Assembly (NCBI GenBank): GCA_035772405.1
Contig: JAYKKM010000508.1
Location: 107,001 to 171,000 of the forward strand
Direction of reading: 5' to 3'
Length of the DNA: 64,000 nucleotides
From: Chrysogorgia sp. JL179-B06
Taxonomy: Eukaryota > Cnidaria > Anthozoa > Scleralcyonacea > Chrysogorgiidae
Below are positions 40,560-49,525 of this stretch, in pieces. The notes beneath the pieces were generated by a model, which was not told where the DNA came from, did no database searches, and saw only the letters and a list, made by a program, of their open reading frames with translations. Both the position numbers and the translations under genes were made by a program. Each line of letters opens with the position of its first letter. The first letter of the stretch is position 1.

Positions 40560-40976
40560 ATGGCTAGTGCGGTAGCAGGTGGGTTGTTCAACGCCATAGC
40601 ATTCGCAGGAGCTGGGTTTCTATTCAGCAAGCTAAACCATACAGGTTACGAGACAGAGATAAAGAGACACAACAAAGCATTGGAGAGTCTTGCAAGAGCT
40701 AAAGAAAAGTTCTATGAGAACGAGATTCGTCAGAGAGATAAAGTCCAGGAATTAAGACAACAGTTGTCAGATGCTAATGCAGACATAAACGACACGAACC
40801 ACGCTCTGGATCAACTAAGACAAGTACTTACGATACAGTATGATGGGAAGACATTTAGTAAAGAGCCTGAGTTGTCAGACTATTACAAACCCTCAGATGA
40901 GATGAAAGAATACCAAACGGTATTCGTTGGAGTCGTTGGACTACCTTTAGGTTACTTAATATATAGAGTGTTATAG
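40560..40976 (+). CDS. Membrane/coiled-coil protein, 138 aa (inner)
   Basis: N-terminal hydrophobic segment (VAGGLFNAIAFAGAGFLFSK, residues 4-23), a long coiled coil (about 32-90), a conserved PEL/QLSDYYKPS-type box, and a second hydrophobic segment at the end (VFVGVVGLPLGYLIYRVL). Both ends could insert in a membrane with the coil between them. A recurrent gene in this family by memory; no assigned function. Confidence 0.78.
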   Translation: MASAVAGGLFNAIAFAGAGFLFSKLNHTGYETEIKRHNKALESLARAKEKFYENEIRQRDKVQELRQQLSDANADINDTNHALDQLRQVLTIQYDGKTFSKEPELSDYYKPSDEMKEYQTVFVGVVGLPLGYLIYRVL

Positions 40977-40978
40977 AA

Positions 40979-41164
40979 ATGAGCACTAAAACTTTGAAGG
41001 AGATGGCTATGGAATTCGATAAAAAGCGTAACTTGACAGATACACTCTCTTACCAAACTCGTCAGATAGAAGAGTTGGAACAACTACTATCAGACGCTCT
41101 AAAACAGGTCATAACAATAAAGTGTGAGTTGGAGACACTCAACAACAAAGTTACTATACTATAG
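40979..41164 (+). CDS. Coiled-coil microprotein, 61 aa (inner)
   Basis: Starts three bases after the preceding stop. It forms one heptad-rich helix (RQIEELEQLLSDALKQVIT...LETLNNKV). The outer homologue at 54915-55085 (56 aa) is shorter by one small in-frame deletion, which argues that the frame is real. Confidence 0.7.
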   Translation: MSTKTLKEMAMEFDKKRNLTDTLSYQTRQIEELEQLLSDALKQVITIKCELETLNNKVTIL

Positions 41165-41194
41165 TCTAAAGACACATATAGTATAGTAACTTAG

Positions 41195-41815
41195 ATGATT
41201 GACGAACGTACAATGAGAATGTTCTATGCTGGGTATACATTAGATGAGATTGTATCAAAAAAGTGGAGTGGTACTACATTAGGGTATACATTGGACGAGA
41301 TCAAGAACGGAAGTAAGGACGCAACACCGAAAAAGTGGCACGACACCACGTACTGTTATGAGTGTAGTAACCACAGAACCCAAATCGAAGATGGTGTATT
41401 TAGTTGTAACAAGTGTGGAGAGACTACCTACGGACGCGTGAGAAACTTTGTACCTAACATTTGGATGTACAAGAAATCGGCTCATAGTTATAGTAAGTGG
41501 CTAGATAGAATGTTGACTGGACTAGTTAGCGAGAGTGACATACCAACAGTTGTCAGTGATTTTATAGAGATAGTATGGTCTCTTAAAAGAAACAAACTGA
41601 TTGTCAAGAACATATCGAAATATATTTTCTATGTCATAAGAATATGCTCTAGAAGAGGTATAAAGTTGATAGGTAGTTTTAACGACCTCAAACCTGGTAA
41701 GGTTAAGGTACGATTCGAGTATAACCTGTATAGCGTAGTATACAAGGATCTAGGTTGGGATGGGAGAGGAGATCCATACTACAACGAGTGGATCAGAAAA
41801 GGTCTAGAGAAATAA
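41195..41815 (+). CDS. VLTF3-like zinc-ribbon protein, 206 aa (inner)
   Basis: A zinc ribbon with C54-x2-C57...C71-x2-C74 (CYECSN and CNKCG) is followed by the phrase SYSKWLDRMLTGLVSESDIP and a helical domain ending in YYNEW. The order zinc ribbon, then a Y/HxxxWLxxxxG...(D/E)IP helix, is the hallmark of the late transcription factor VLTF3/A2 of large DNA viruses. If right, the element carries its own late-gene activator, consistent with a shared promoter motif on its genes. The match is remote, so confidence is moderate. Confidence 0.5.
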   Translation: MIDERTMRMFYAGYTLDEIVSKKWSGTTLGYTLDEIKNGSKDATPKKWHDTTYCYECSNHRTQIEDGVFSCNKCGETTYGRVRNFVPNIWMYKKSAHSYSKWLDRMLTGLVSESDIPTVVSDFIEIVWSLKRNKLIVKNISKYIFYVIRICSRRGIKLIGSFNDLKPGKVKVRFEYNLYSVVYKDLGWDGRGDPYYNEWIRKGLEK

Positions 41816-41833
41816 AACATATAGTATTATATA

Positions 41834-42013
41834 ATGGGAAGACCTAGAATTTACCAAACCAAAGAAGAAGCTTTAAGAGCAGCAAGAGCGCAAACTAAAG
41901 TGTGGATGAACACTCACAAATGGGTGTGTGAGACATGCGATAGGCCATACCATGTGACCTCTAAATATAAACACCTAAAGACCAAAAAGCATTTGAGAAA
42001 TTTGGAAGCGTGA
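41834..42013 (+). CDS. Small C2H2-type zinc-finger protein, 59 aa (inner)
   Basis: ATG at 41834-41836, stop 42011-42013. It encodes VCETCDRPYH, then HLKTKKH, giving Cys32, Cys35, His47 and His53, a U1-like C2H2 finger. It is preceded by AAAACATATAGTATTATATA. The outer homologue (55741-55920) has the same length. Possible DNA or RNA binding. Confidence 0.75.
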   Translation: MGRPRIYQTKEEALRAARAQTKVWMNTHKWVCETCDRPYHVTSKYKHLKTKKHLRNLEA

Positions 42014-42105
42014 TTACATTGTACTAGTATAGTAAATTATAAAACGACTCTTTTTAGGTAAGGGTCTAAAGAAATAAAACATATCCTATAGTATATAGAC
42101 ATAAC

Positions 42106-45100
42106 ATGTCAAGTAGGACGGAAAAAACGACACGTCCTGAAAACATAATGGATAAACCAACTCCACGCGGACTTAAAGAACCTGTAATGACACCTACGCC
42201 TGCACCTCCCACACCAAGAAGAAGTGTGAGAGAGCGTATGACTTCGTTCAAGGAGTCTCTCAAAACTTTCAAAAAGAAGATGAGTCAATGGAACGAGTGG
42301 ATCGTAGACCACATACCAGAACCCATTAAGAAACACACAACAAGTGCTTTCGACTTGTTCAAAGAAAAGATAGACTCTATATTTAGAGAAACTATACCAC
42401 GAAAGAGTGAGACCTCACTTAGAGGTTTCTCAAACAACTTTGAGATTAACGCTGGGACAAACACAGAACCAAAGGTGTTCCTAGAACAGTCAAAAGTTGT
42501 TGTGTTAGACCTTTGGAAGAAACAGATGAAAAAAGGAATTAAGACCAAGTTAATTCTGGATTGTGTGATGGTTCGCACAGCGAACGACGAAGAGGTTGAA
42601 GCTGAGGCACACTTTCACACTCTCACAAAGATTATACTACCTGGCACAAACTCTGAAGAGACGTACAACGAGATGGTTGAGAAAATGTTAGAGAGCTTCT
42701 CTACATACTTGACTAGAGGAAGTAACTGGAGACTTCTTCGTGTTGTGAGACTAACCATTCACATCGACAAGTACACACCAATGTCTGGGAGCTCCCACAT
42801 TCCTACACCACAAGCACTAGTTCACAAAAAAGCCATCGTAAACGTTAGAAACAAAAAGAACGATATGTGTTTCAAGTGGTCTGTAACTGTTGCTAAAACG
42901 CCACTTGAAGAGAAAAACCAAGAAAGACTAAGTAAGAAACTCGAAGAAGCTTCGACGAATTACAATTGGACCGAGGTTAGGTTTCCAACACCACTAGAGG
43001 ACATTAAGAAATTTTCAAAAAATAACAAGATAGGAATAAACGTATTTGGTTACGATGAGGGTGAGGTGTACCCTCTTCTTATCCAAGGAAACTCTAGAGA
43101 CATCATTAACTTGCTTTACATCAAGAATGAGACAACATCTCATTACGTCTGGATCAAGAACATGAGTAGACTCATGTCAAGTAAGAATAACAACCACCAA
43201 CACGAGATTCACTATTGTTATAGATGTTTAAATAGCTTCAAGAATACTAAGTCACTAGAAAAGCACGACGAATACTGTTCAGACGTTAATAGTATTAAAA
43301 CTATAATGCCGGAAAAAGGTAAAGATGATAAACTAACTTTCACAAACAACCACAAAACACAAGACGTGCCATTCGTGATCTACGCTGATTTTGAGTCGTT
43401 CATCGAGAAGATTGAAGGATGTGAGAACAAACCAAACAGTAGTTTTACCAACAAATACCAACACCATACACCATCAGGATGGACCTTCCACCTAAAATGT
43501 AGTGATGACAAACTATACTGGGAGGAGCCAGTAAGTAGAACCAAGAAGAGCCAGGAAGACGACCTGGCCAAGTCGTTCGTAGAAGAGATAGAGAAAGCTG
43601 CGCGTAGAGCGTACAAGAGATTCAAGGTGATAATACCAATGAACCTAAGCTCTGAGGAGACGGAAATTTTCGAGAATAGCACAAAGTGCTGGATTTGTGA
43701 AAAAGATTCTCCCTACCCTGAAGACTACATAGTCAGAGACCATTGTCACATGACAGGAAAATTCAGAGGAGCCGCACACACGTCGTGTAATCTAAAATAC
43801 AAATTACCAAAATTTATTCCTGTTATTTTCCACAACTTGTCTGGATACGACGCTCACTTGTTTATCAAAAGCCTAGGTGGAGACATAAACTGTATTCCAT
43901 GTAACGAGGAGAAATACGTCTCCTTCAGTAAAAATATTGTGGTGGACCACTACACTGATAAGACTGGTAAAGAAAAACCTATCACCAGAGAAATTAGATT
44001 CTTAGACAGTTTTAAGTTCATGGCTTCTAGTCTAGATAGACTAGCAAAGAACTTGTCTAAAGACCAGTTAGTATCCACAAGAAAACAGTTCGAAAAAGAC
44101 GAAGATTTTGAGCTAGTTTCCAAGAAAGGTGTCTACCCATACGAGTACATGGATCAGATAGAGAAACTAAAAGAGGAAAAATTACCTCCTAAAGAAGAGT
44201 TCTACTCGAAACTGACTGACACAGACATCAGCGACGAGGACTATGAGCACGCCCAAAAAGTTTGGAAAAACTTTGGAATGAAGACCATGAAGGATTACCA
44301 CGACCTCTACCTGTTGACAGATGTGTTGTTGTTGGAGGATGTGTTCGAGAACTTCAGGTCTGTTTGTACGAAAAATTATGGACTAGACCCTGCATGGTAT
44401 TACACATCTCCAGGGCTATCATGGGACGCACTACTAAAAACAACAAAAGTAGAACTAGAGTTGTTGACCGATATTGACATGTTGTTGATGATGGAGAGAG
44501 GTATCAGAGGAGGAGTCTCCACCATCACAAAAAGACACGCCCAAGCCAATAACAAACATATGGGGTACACAAAAACACCAGAGTCAGAACCACGAGCAAA
44601 ACACGATCCTACCAAACCTTGCGTATACTTACCATACCTTGACGCAAACAACCTCTACGGATGTGCTATGAATATGAAATTACCTACGGGAGATTTCAAG
44701 TGGATGAACAGTGCACAACTAAAGAACTGGAAGAAAGCACCTTGTATTCTAGAAGTCGACCTAGAATACCCTGAGAAACTTCACGATGCTCATAACGATT
44801 ATCCTCTAGCCCCAGAGAGGTTAATAATTAACGGAGTGGAAAAGCTAGTCCCTAACTTGATGAACAAGAACAAATACGTTATTCACCGTAAGAACCTTAA
44901 GATGTATCTTAAATATGGAATGAAGTTAACAAAAATTCACAGAGGGATTACTTTCAGAGAGGGAGCTTGGATGAAGAAGTACATAGATCTTAACACACAA
45001 CTGAGAACAAAGGCTACGAACAGTTTCGAGAAAGATTTCTTCAAGATGATGAACAACTCAGTGTTTGGAAAAACTATGGAAAACATCAGGAACAGGGTAG

Positions 45101-45825
45101 ACATCAAGTTAGTGACGAACGAAAAGAAAATGAATAAGCTTGTTTCCAAGCCAAATTACAGTCATCGCGCAATCTTTAGCGAGAACCTAATAGCAGTACA
45201 CATGAAGAGAACAAAAGTGAAATTCTACAAACCCGTATACCTTGGGATGAGTATCTTAGACTTGAGTAAGACTGTAATGTACGAGTTTCACTACGAATAC
45301 ATTAAACCTAAATATGGGGATGCTGCTAAGTTATTGTTCACCGACACTGACAGTCTAATGTACGAGATACACACCGACGACTTTTACGAAGACATCTCAA
45401 ATGACGTTAGAGAGAGGTTCGACACCTCTGAGTACTCTAAGGACCACCCCTCCTGTATTCCAACAGGTTTGAATAAAAAGGTTGTAGGTCTATTCAAGGA
45501 CGAGAATAATGGAGAGCAAGTCCTAGAGTTTGTTGGTCTAAGAGCCAAGCTGTACGCATGTAAGACTAACAACTCAGAGCAGAGGAGATGTAAGGGGATA
45601 AAGAAAGGAGTTGTAACTAGATCAATAACATTTGAAAACTATAAAGAGTGCTTGCTCTCCGGAGAGACACAGATGAGAAGTATGAATACTTTTAGAAGTA
45701 GGAAACACGAAATTTACACAGAGACGGTCAACAAGATAGCACTAAGTAGTAACGACGACAAGCGGTACATCCTACCCGACAAGGTAAACACTCTGGCGTT
45801 GGGGCATCACCTCATCGCGGAATAG
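42106..45825 (+). CDS. POLB: Family B DNA polymerase, protein-primed type (inner)
   Basis: 1239 aa. Exonuclease motifs: ExoI YADFES (D428, E430), ExoII HNLSGYD (about 576-582), ExoIII YLLTDVL (about 735-741). Between ExoI and ExoII lies a Cys/His endonuclease-VII-like insert (CWIC at 528, RDHCHMTGKFRG at about 544-555), usual in Polinton polymerases. Polymerase motifs: A LDANNLYG (about 845-852), B KMMNNSVFG (980-988), C FTDTDS (1078-1083). The long N-terminus (1-400) would hold any terminal-protein function. All catalytic residues are present. It lies on the plus strand next to the right TIR, opposite in direction to the outer element's polymerase. Confidence 0.96.
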   Translation: MSSRTEKTTRPENIMDKPTPRGLKEPVMTPTPAPPTPRRSVRERMTSFKESLKTFKKKMSQWNEWIVDHIPEPIKKHTTSAFDLFKEKIDSIFRETIPRKSETSLRGFSNNFEINAGTNTEPKVFLEQSKVVVLDLWKKQMKKGIKTKLILDCVMVRTANDEEVEAEAHFHTLTKIILPGTNSEETYNEMVEKMLESFSTYLTRGSNWRLLRVVRLTIHIDKYTPMSGSSHIPTPQALVHKKAIVNVRNKKNDMCFKWSVTVAKTPLEEKNQERLSKKLEEASTNYNWTEVRFPTPLEDIKKFSKNNKIGINVFGYDEGEVYPLLIQGNSRDIINLLYIKNETTSHYVWIKNMSRLMSSKNNNHQHEIHYCYRCLNSFKNTKSLEKHDEYCSDVNSIKTIMPEKGKDDKLTFTNNHKTQDVPFVIYADFESFIEKIEGCENKPNSSFTNKYQHHTPSGWTFHLKCSDDKLYWEEPVSRTKKSQEDDLAKSFVEEIEKAARRAYKRFKVIIPMNLSSEETEIFENSTKCWICEKDSPYPEDYIVRDHCHMTGKFRGAAHTSCNLKYKLPKFIPVIFHNLSGYDAHLFIKSLGGDINCIPCNEEKYVSFSKNIVVDHYTDKTGKEKPITREIRFLDSFKFMASSLDRLAKNLSKDQLVSTRKQFEKDEDFELVSKKGVYPYEYMDQIEKLKEEKLPPKEEFYSKLTDTDISDEDYEHAQKVWKNFGMKTMKDYHDLYLLTDVLLLEDVFENFRSVCTKNYGLDPAWYYTSPGLSWDALLKTTKVELELLTDIDMLLMMERGIRGGVSTITKRHAQANNKHMGYTKTPESEPRAKHDPTKPCVYLPYLDANNLYGCAMNMKLPTGDFKWMNSAQLKNWKKAPCILEVDLEYPEKLHDAHNDYPLAPERLIINGVEKLVPNLMNKNKYVIHRKNLKMYLKYGMKLTKIHRGITFREGAWMKKYIDLNTQLRTKATNSFEKDFFKMMNNSVFGKTMENIRNRVDIKLVTNEKKMNKLVSKPNYSHRAIFSENLIAVHMKRTKVKFYKPVYLGMSILDLSKTVMYEFHYEYIKPKYGDAAKLLFTDTDSLMYEIHTDDFYEDISNDVRERFDTSEYSKDHPSCIPTGLNKKVVGLFKDENNGEQVLEFVGLRAKLYACKTNNSEQRRCKGIKKGVVTRSITFENYKECLLSGETQMRSMNTFRSRKHEIYTETVNKIALSSNDDKRYILPDKVNTLALGHHLIAE

Positions 45826-45981
45826 GGTATACGCACCACCACCAGGACCCGTCTGACTCTAACCTCCACCCGAACCCACCAAGCCAAGCCTGACTGCATG
45901 TCGTTGCTACAGAACGTGAACCACATCGCGCAATAATTCCCGGAGTCTAACTCGACCACACCCTGATTTTAAAAAACTTGA
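45826..45981. other. Spacer between POLB and the right TIR
   Basis: A GC-richer stretch with ACCACCACCAGGACC and CCACC repeats. No frame. Confidence 0.5.
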
Positions 45982-46403
45982 CCACGCCCTTTTCTAAGGC
46001 ATCTCGACCACGCCCTTTCTCTTAAGGAATTCTTGGAATTATCTCAAAAATAATTATTGGAACTTGACCTTGAAACTTGACCTCGACCACGTGCCGACCA
46101 CGTGACTACCACGCCCCTTTTTAAGGCACCTCTGCCACGCCCTTTTTCAAGATGTCTCGGCCACGCCCTTTTTTAAGGCATCTCGACCACGCCCTTTCTC
46201 TTAAGGAATTCTTGGAATTATTTCTCGAGATAATTCTTGGAACTTGACCTTGACCTTGACCTTGACCTTGACAGTAGTAGTAAAAGGCCTATTCTAACTC
46301 ACTTTTAGGGAAATTCCCTAAGTGGGCGTGGTTAAAAACTTTGGCCACGCCCACTTAGTGGATTTACCTAAAAGTGAGTTAGAATCGGCCTTTTACTACT
46401 ACT
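45982..46403. repeat. Right terminal inverted repeat, 422 bp
   Basis: Reverse complement of 29110-29537, with three mismatches seen by eye and five (not six) GTCAAG units. It ends GGCCTTTTACTACTACT at 46403. Contains the mirrored 131-bp palindrome at 46273-46403. Confidence 0.93.
46273..46403. repeat. 131-bp terminal palindrome (right)
   Basis: Mirror of 29110-29240, starting AGTAGTAGTAAAAGGCC and ending GGCCTTTTACTACTACT, with the same internal GGGCGTGG / CCACGCCC pair. Both element ends can therefore form the same hairpin. Confidence 0.9.
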
Positions 46404-46409
46404 TAGCCA
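46404..46409. repeat. Target site duplication TAGCCA, right copy
   Basis: Identical to 29104-29109. The outer element's 476-aa gene resumes directly after it. Confidence 0.95.
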
Positions 46410-47766
46410 AGATATACCTGCAGCTCCCCACTTTAACGCAGTCGCCACCACGTTTAGTAGTCCAGGCAGTAGAGGGCCAGCCTTTGTGGCTAGATTAGCT
46501 ATAGCTTTCCCTAGTTTTCCAAGTGCTTGACCACCTTTGAAGACTACGCTTCTAGCGGATATTATAATCGTGGTGATGAAAGAGGCTATGGTTATTCCTA
46601 AAGCCGAAGTGCCTAACCAATTCTCTCTAAACCACTCCTTTATTTTTTGTAACCGAGTGATGTCCTCTTCTTGTTGTTCTCTAACCTCCTCACGTTCCAA
46701 TTGTTCTAAGGTTCGGTCCCTAGCTATCTTGAGACCTGTCAATCGCTCATACAATTCTGTCCTCTTTACGGAACCGTATGTCAATAGCGTCCTGAAAATG
46801 GTCGGCTTGAATTTTTAGAAATTGTGGTCTAGTGCCTGGATCGATTGTATCACTTAAGTTTAGGACACCTCGTAGCTCACTATTTTCTTTTTCTGTTAAC
46901 CCAAATACATTATTGTCGATCACTTCTGTTTCAATTACTGGAAAGTTACTCGAAACTGTGATGTCTTCGTTTTCTGTAACGTCAGTTGTGGTGTCTCCTG
47001 TAACGTTAGTTGAGGTGTTTCCTGTAACGTTAGTTGAGGTGTTTCCTGTAACGTTAGTTGAGGTGTCAGGTATTTGTTCAACTAACTTCTTGAACTGCTC
47101 AATCGCACTTTTACTTCTACTGTCTTTACTGTAGATCAAACCATTTTTTCCAAGTTTTAGAATTAGTTTAAGTTTCAAATACTCACCGGCTTCGTTTATC
47201 GGTTTGAAAAGAATAGATTTTGAGGTAGTCACGTATGACCTATTAACTATATCCCTTGATATATCATCATTACCGAGTCTTTTGCTATACAGTTTACGTA
47301 TTTTCAAACCTATTAGATCAGTTCTTTTTATACCATTTCTTACCAACTTTTTGTTGAGTTCGTTTAGTTTTTTCAGTCTTCTTTCGATTTCGATAGCGTC
47401 TTCGAAAGCTAAATTAAAACTCTCGTCGTGGACGTCACCATATGTAACCGGTTCGTCAAACACTACTGCTGGAGCATTAGTGGTGGTTCCTTTACTAGTT
47501 ATTAACACTGTTCCGTCGTCGTTGTCTATGAATGACGTCTCCGCATGTCTGATCCTGTCTTGTAATCTACGATCTATAACTCTCCTCTCTAGTTCGTGTT
47601 CCACCCTAGTGACTCTTACGCGTGTATAACTAAGATCTCGCGTTGTCCCATGTTCCGCGATTATAGTATTGAGTATGTTGACTTCGCTTTCTAACTCCTC
47701 GTCCGTATACTTCTCAAAATCGTTACGATCTTGCATTCCGATTTCATCGAACCCTCCTTCAGCCAT
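46404..47766 (-). pseudogene. 476-aa structural gene, split and frameshifted (outer)
   Basis: Homologue of inner 32501-33931. The N-terminal part (47766 to about 46750) and the C-terminal part (about 46784 to 46404) lie in different frames, with a frameshift near 46750-46784. The last 25 codons are at 29026-29103, beyond the inner element. The linker is repeat-expanded: TNVTGNTS-type units occur three times near 47000-47060. Confidence 0.88.
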
Positions 47767-47772
47767 TATATA

Positions 47773-48858
47773 CTACTCGATGTTTTGAATATCACTCTCT
47801 GGTATCCATGAGTTGTGTTTACTGTCATAGCCAAGCCACTTGACTAAGACCATTTTCTTACCTCCCACCTTCTTTCTCTTCACTATCTTCTCGACTTTAT
47901 ATACGTCGTCTTTTTTATCAACAGCCGACAACTCTTCCTCGTAGAACTTACCGATGATGAGTTCCCCCTCATGGTCCTCTATCTCGTACACGGTAGGGTC
48001 ACCACGCACAACCTTTGATACTTTGAATAGCTCCTCGGTGAAGTTAGCCTCGTACCCCTTTGCGAATATGCTCTTGTACTTTGATATCCTGACAGTCTCA
48101 CCTACTTTGAACTTTGGCAATGGGTAGTCACCGAAATGGTGTCCAAACAATGTCGTCCAAACTTCACTCTCATTTTTCTTACTAACGTCTTTAGGTTTCA
48201 TTAGAATAGTACTGTGTTTGGTATTATTGTAATTCTCAACGAGCTGGTCTAAAATGTCAATCCACTTGTACGTTCCTTTACTGTAGAAGTACTTCCACAT
48301 AGACGTTTTGAGTGTTCTGTTGAACCGTTCCACGACTGCTGCCTTTTTATCAGAGTTCGTGCTGAAGTACTTTACGTTGTGTTTATCCAACAGATCCTTC
48401 ACACCAACGTTGTAGAATTCCTTACCGTCATCGAACTGAACCAGCTTTGGATACTCACCAAATCTAACCTTAGCCTTCTCCAGTAACTTTGCGACAGCCT
48501 TAGTCATGTTTTCTGTGTCTTTCCTGTAGACAGGTATGGTAAACGCATACCTACTAAGGATCTCAGTGGCTGTTAGTATCCAGTAGTACCCATTGTTCTT
48601 GTGCTTGTACTTACCCATATCAACCAAGTCCATCTGTATCTGCTCACCCAGATAGTCAACAAATGTTTGTCTAAACTTGTGTTTCTTAACAACTGGTTTG
48701 TACCTAGTGTACGTGTCTTGAGATTTTAGCCAATCCTTTATCTTTGCCCTACTAACGTTTAGACCGTCTTCTTGTGCCTTTTGGTACAGCCTCTCAGCAG
48801 ACTGGTAACCAGTTGATGGGTTGTAGTAAATATCTCTTAGTTCTTGCTCTGTGTCCAT
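47773..48858 (-). CDS. INT: Retroviral-type integrase with chromodomain (outer)
   Basis: 361 aa, intact, with the same triad (QMDL, FDDGKE, VERFNR) and chromodomain as the inner copy. Substitutions are mostly conservative (for example V to I). Because it is intact in an otherwise damaged element, it could still act on other elements with matching ends. Confidence 0.93.
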   Translation of the reverse strand: MDTEQELRDIYYNPSTGYQSAERLYQKAQEDGLNVSRAKIKDWLKSQDTYTRYKPVVKKHKFRQTFVDYLGEQIQMDLVDMGKYKHKNNGYYWILTATEILSRYAFTIPVYRKDTENMTKAVAKLLEKAKVRFGEYPKLVQFDDGKEFYNVGVKDLLDKHNVKYFSTNSDKKAAVVERFNRTLKTSMWKYFYSKGTYKWIDILDQLVENYNNTKHSTILMKPKDVSKKNESEVWTTLFGHHFGDYPLPKFKVGETVRISKYKSIFAKGYEANFTEELFKVSKVVRGDPTVYEIEDHEGELIIGKFYEEELSAVDKKDDVYKVEKIVKRKKVGGKKMVLVKWLGYDSKHNSWIPESDIQNIE

Positions 48859-48863
48859 ATACA

Positions 48864-49508
48864 CTACATGATGTGTAAATCTAACAGCACCTCACCAACG
48901 TTAATACTGTTATCGTCCTGATCTGTTATCTTGAACTCTAGTTGGTTGATGACTCCTTTGTTTATTGGGATTTTCGACCCAACACCAAAATGTTGTACAG
49001 AGCCCTTTAATGTCTGTGTGCTAGTTATTGGCAGTACTGCGATACAACCACTTTTGCTACCATTAACTATGTTCTTAGATCTGTCCACGATACTAGACGT
49101 TACTTGTATGTATTTCAGTCCTCTGTTAACGTTAACAACGTTGGGACTGGTTTTTGTGGTAGCTATTGTAGTGGTTTCGTCAAACCCCAAAAGTTGTCCA
49201 AATTTAAACAGTTCTATTTGTTGATCAGTTGTTATCGTACACGTCGAGTCATATCTGTTAGCTACTAGCTTGACGTCTCCTAACTCTTTCAAGTCGTCGG
49301 CGATCATTTTAAAGGTGTGGTACCCAGGATTAAAAACGTGGTCACTACTGTCGTAAGTTATCTTGTTGTTATCTGTGGTTACGTTAACGTAATCCCAAAA
49401 GATGGTTGCCTCCTTCACTAGTAAGTGAGGGTCTAAGTTAGTTGCTAGAGTTGACTCTGGTAGGTCTACAGTTTTCGTTGAGCCACTAATCAATACTACC
49501 ACTCTCAT
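48864..49508 (-). CDS. Putative penton/minor capsid protein (outer)
   Basis: 214 aa, intact homologue of 35029-35673 with the same ITDQ...LDLHI end and LGFDE box. Shares the 17-bp divergent promoter at 49509-49525 with the next gene. Confidence 0.6.
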   Translation of the reverse strand: MRVVVLISGSTKTVDLPESTLATNLDPHLLVKEATIFWDYVNVTTDNNKITYDSSDHVFNPGYHTFKMIADDLKELGDVKLVANRYDSTCTITTDQQIELFKFGQLLGFDETTTIATTKTSPNVVNVNRGLKYIQVTSSIVDRSKNIVNGSKSGCIAVLPITSTQTLKGSVQHFGVGSKIPINKGVINQLEFKITDQDDNSINVGEVLLDLHIM

Positions 49509-49525
49509 ATAACGTACGGTATGTT

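Larger units (their letters stand above)
29110..46403. mobile_element. Inner, intact Polinton/Maverick-type element, 17,294 bp
   Basis: Bounded by terminal inverted repeats (29110-29537 and 45982-46403), ends AG...CT, and a TAGCCA duplication. It encodes integrase, PolB, packaging ATPase, a capsid protein candidate and a minor capsid candidate, which is the core set of Polintons and adinto-like viruses, plus 12 further genes. Every frame is open. By eye the two inverted repeats differ at three bases and one 6-bp unit, so insertion was recent. I did not find the adenovirus-type cysteine protease usual in Polintons. Confidence 0.95.
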
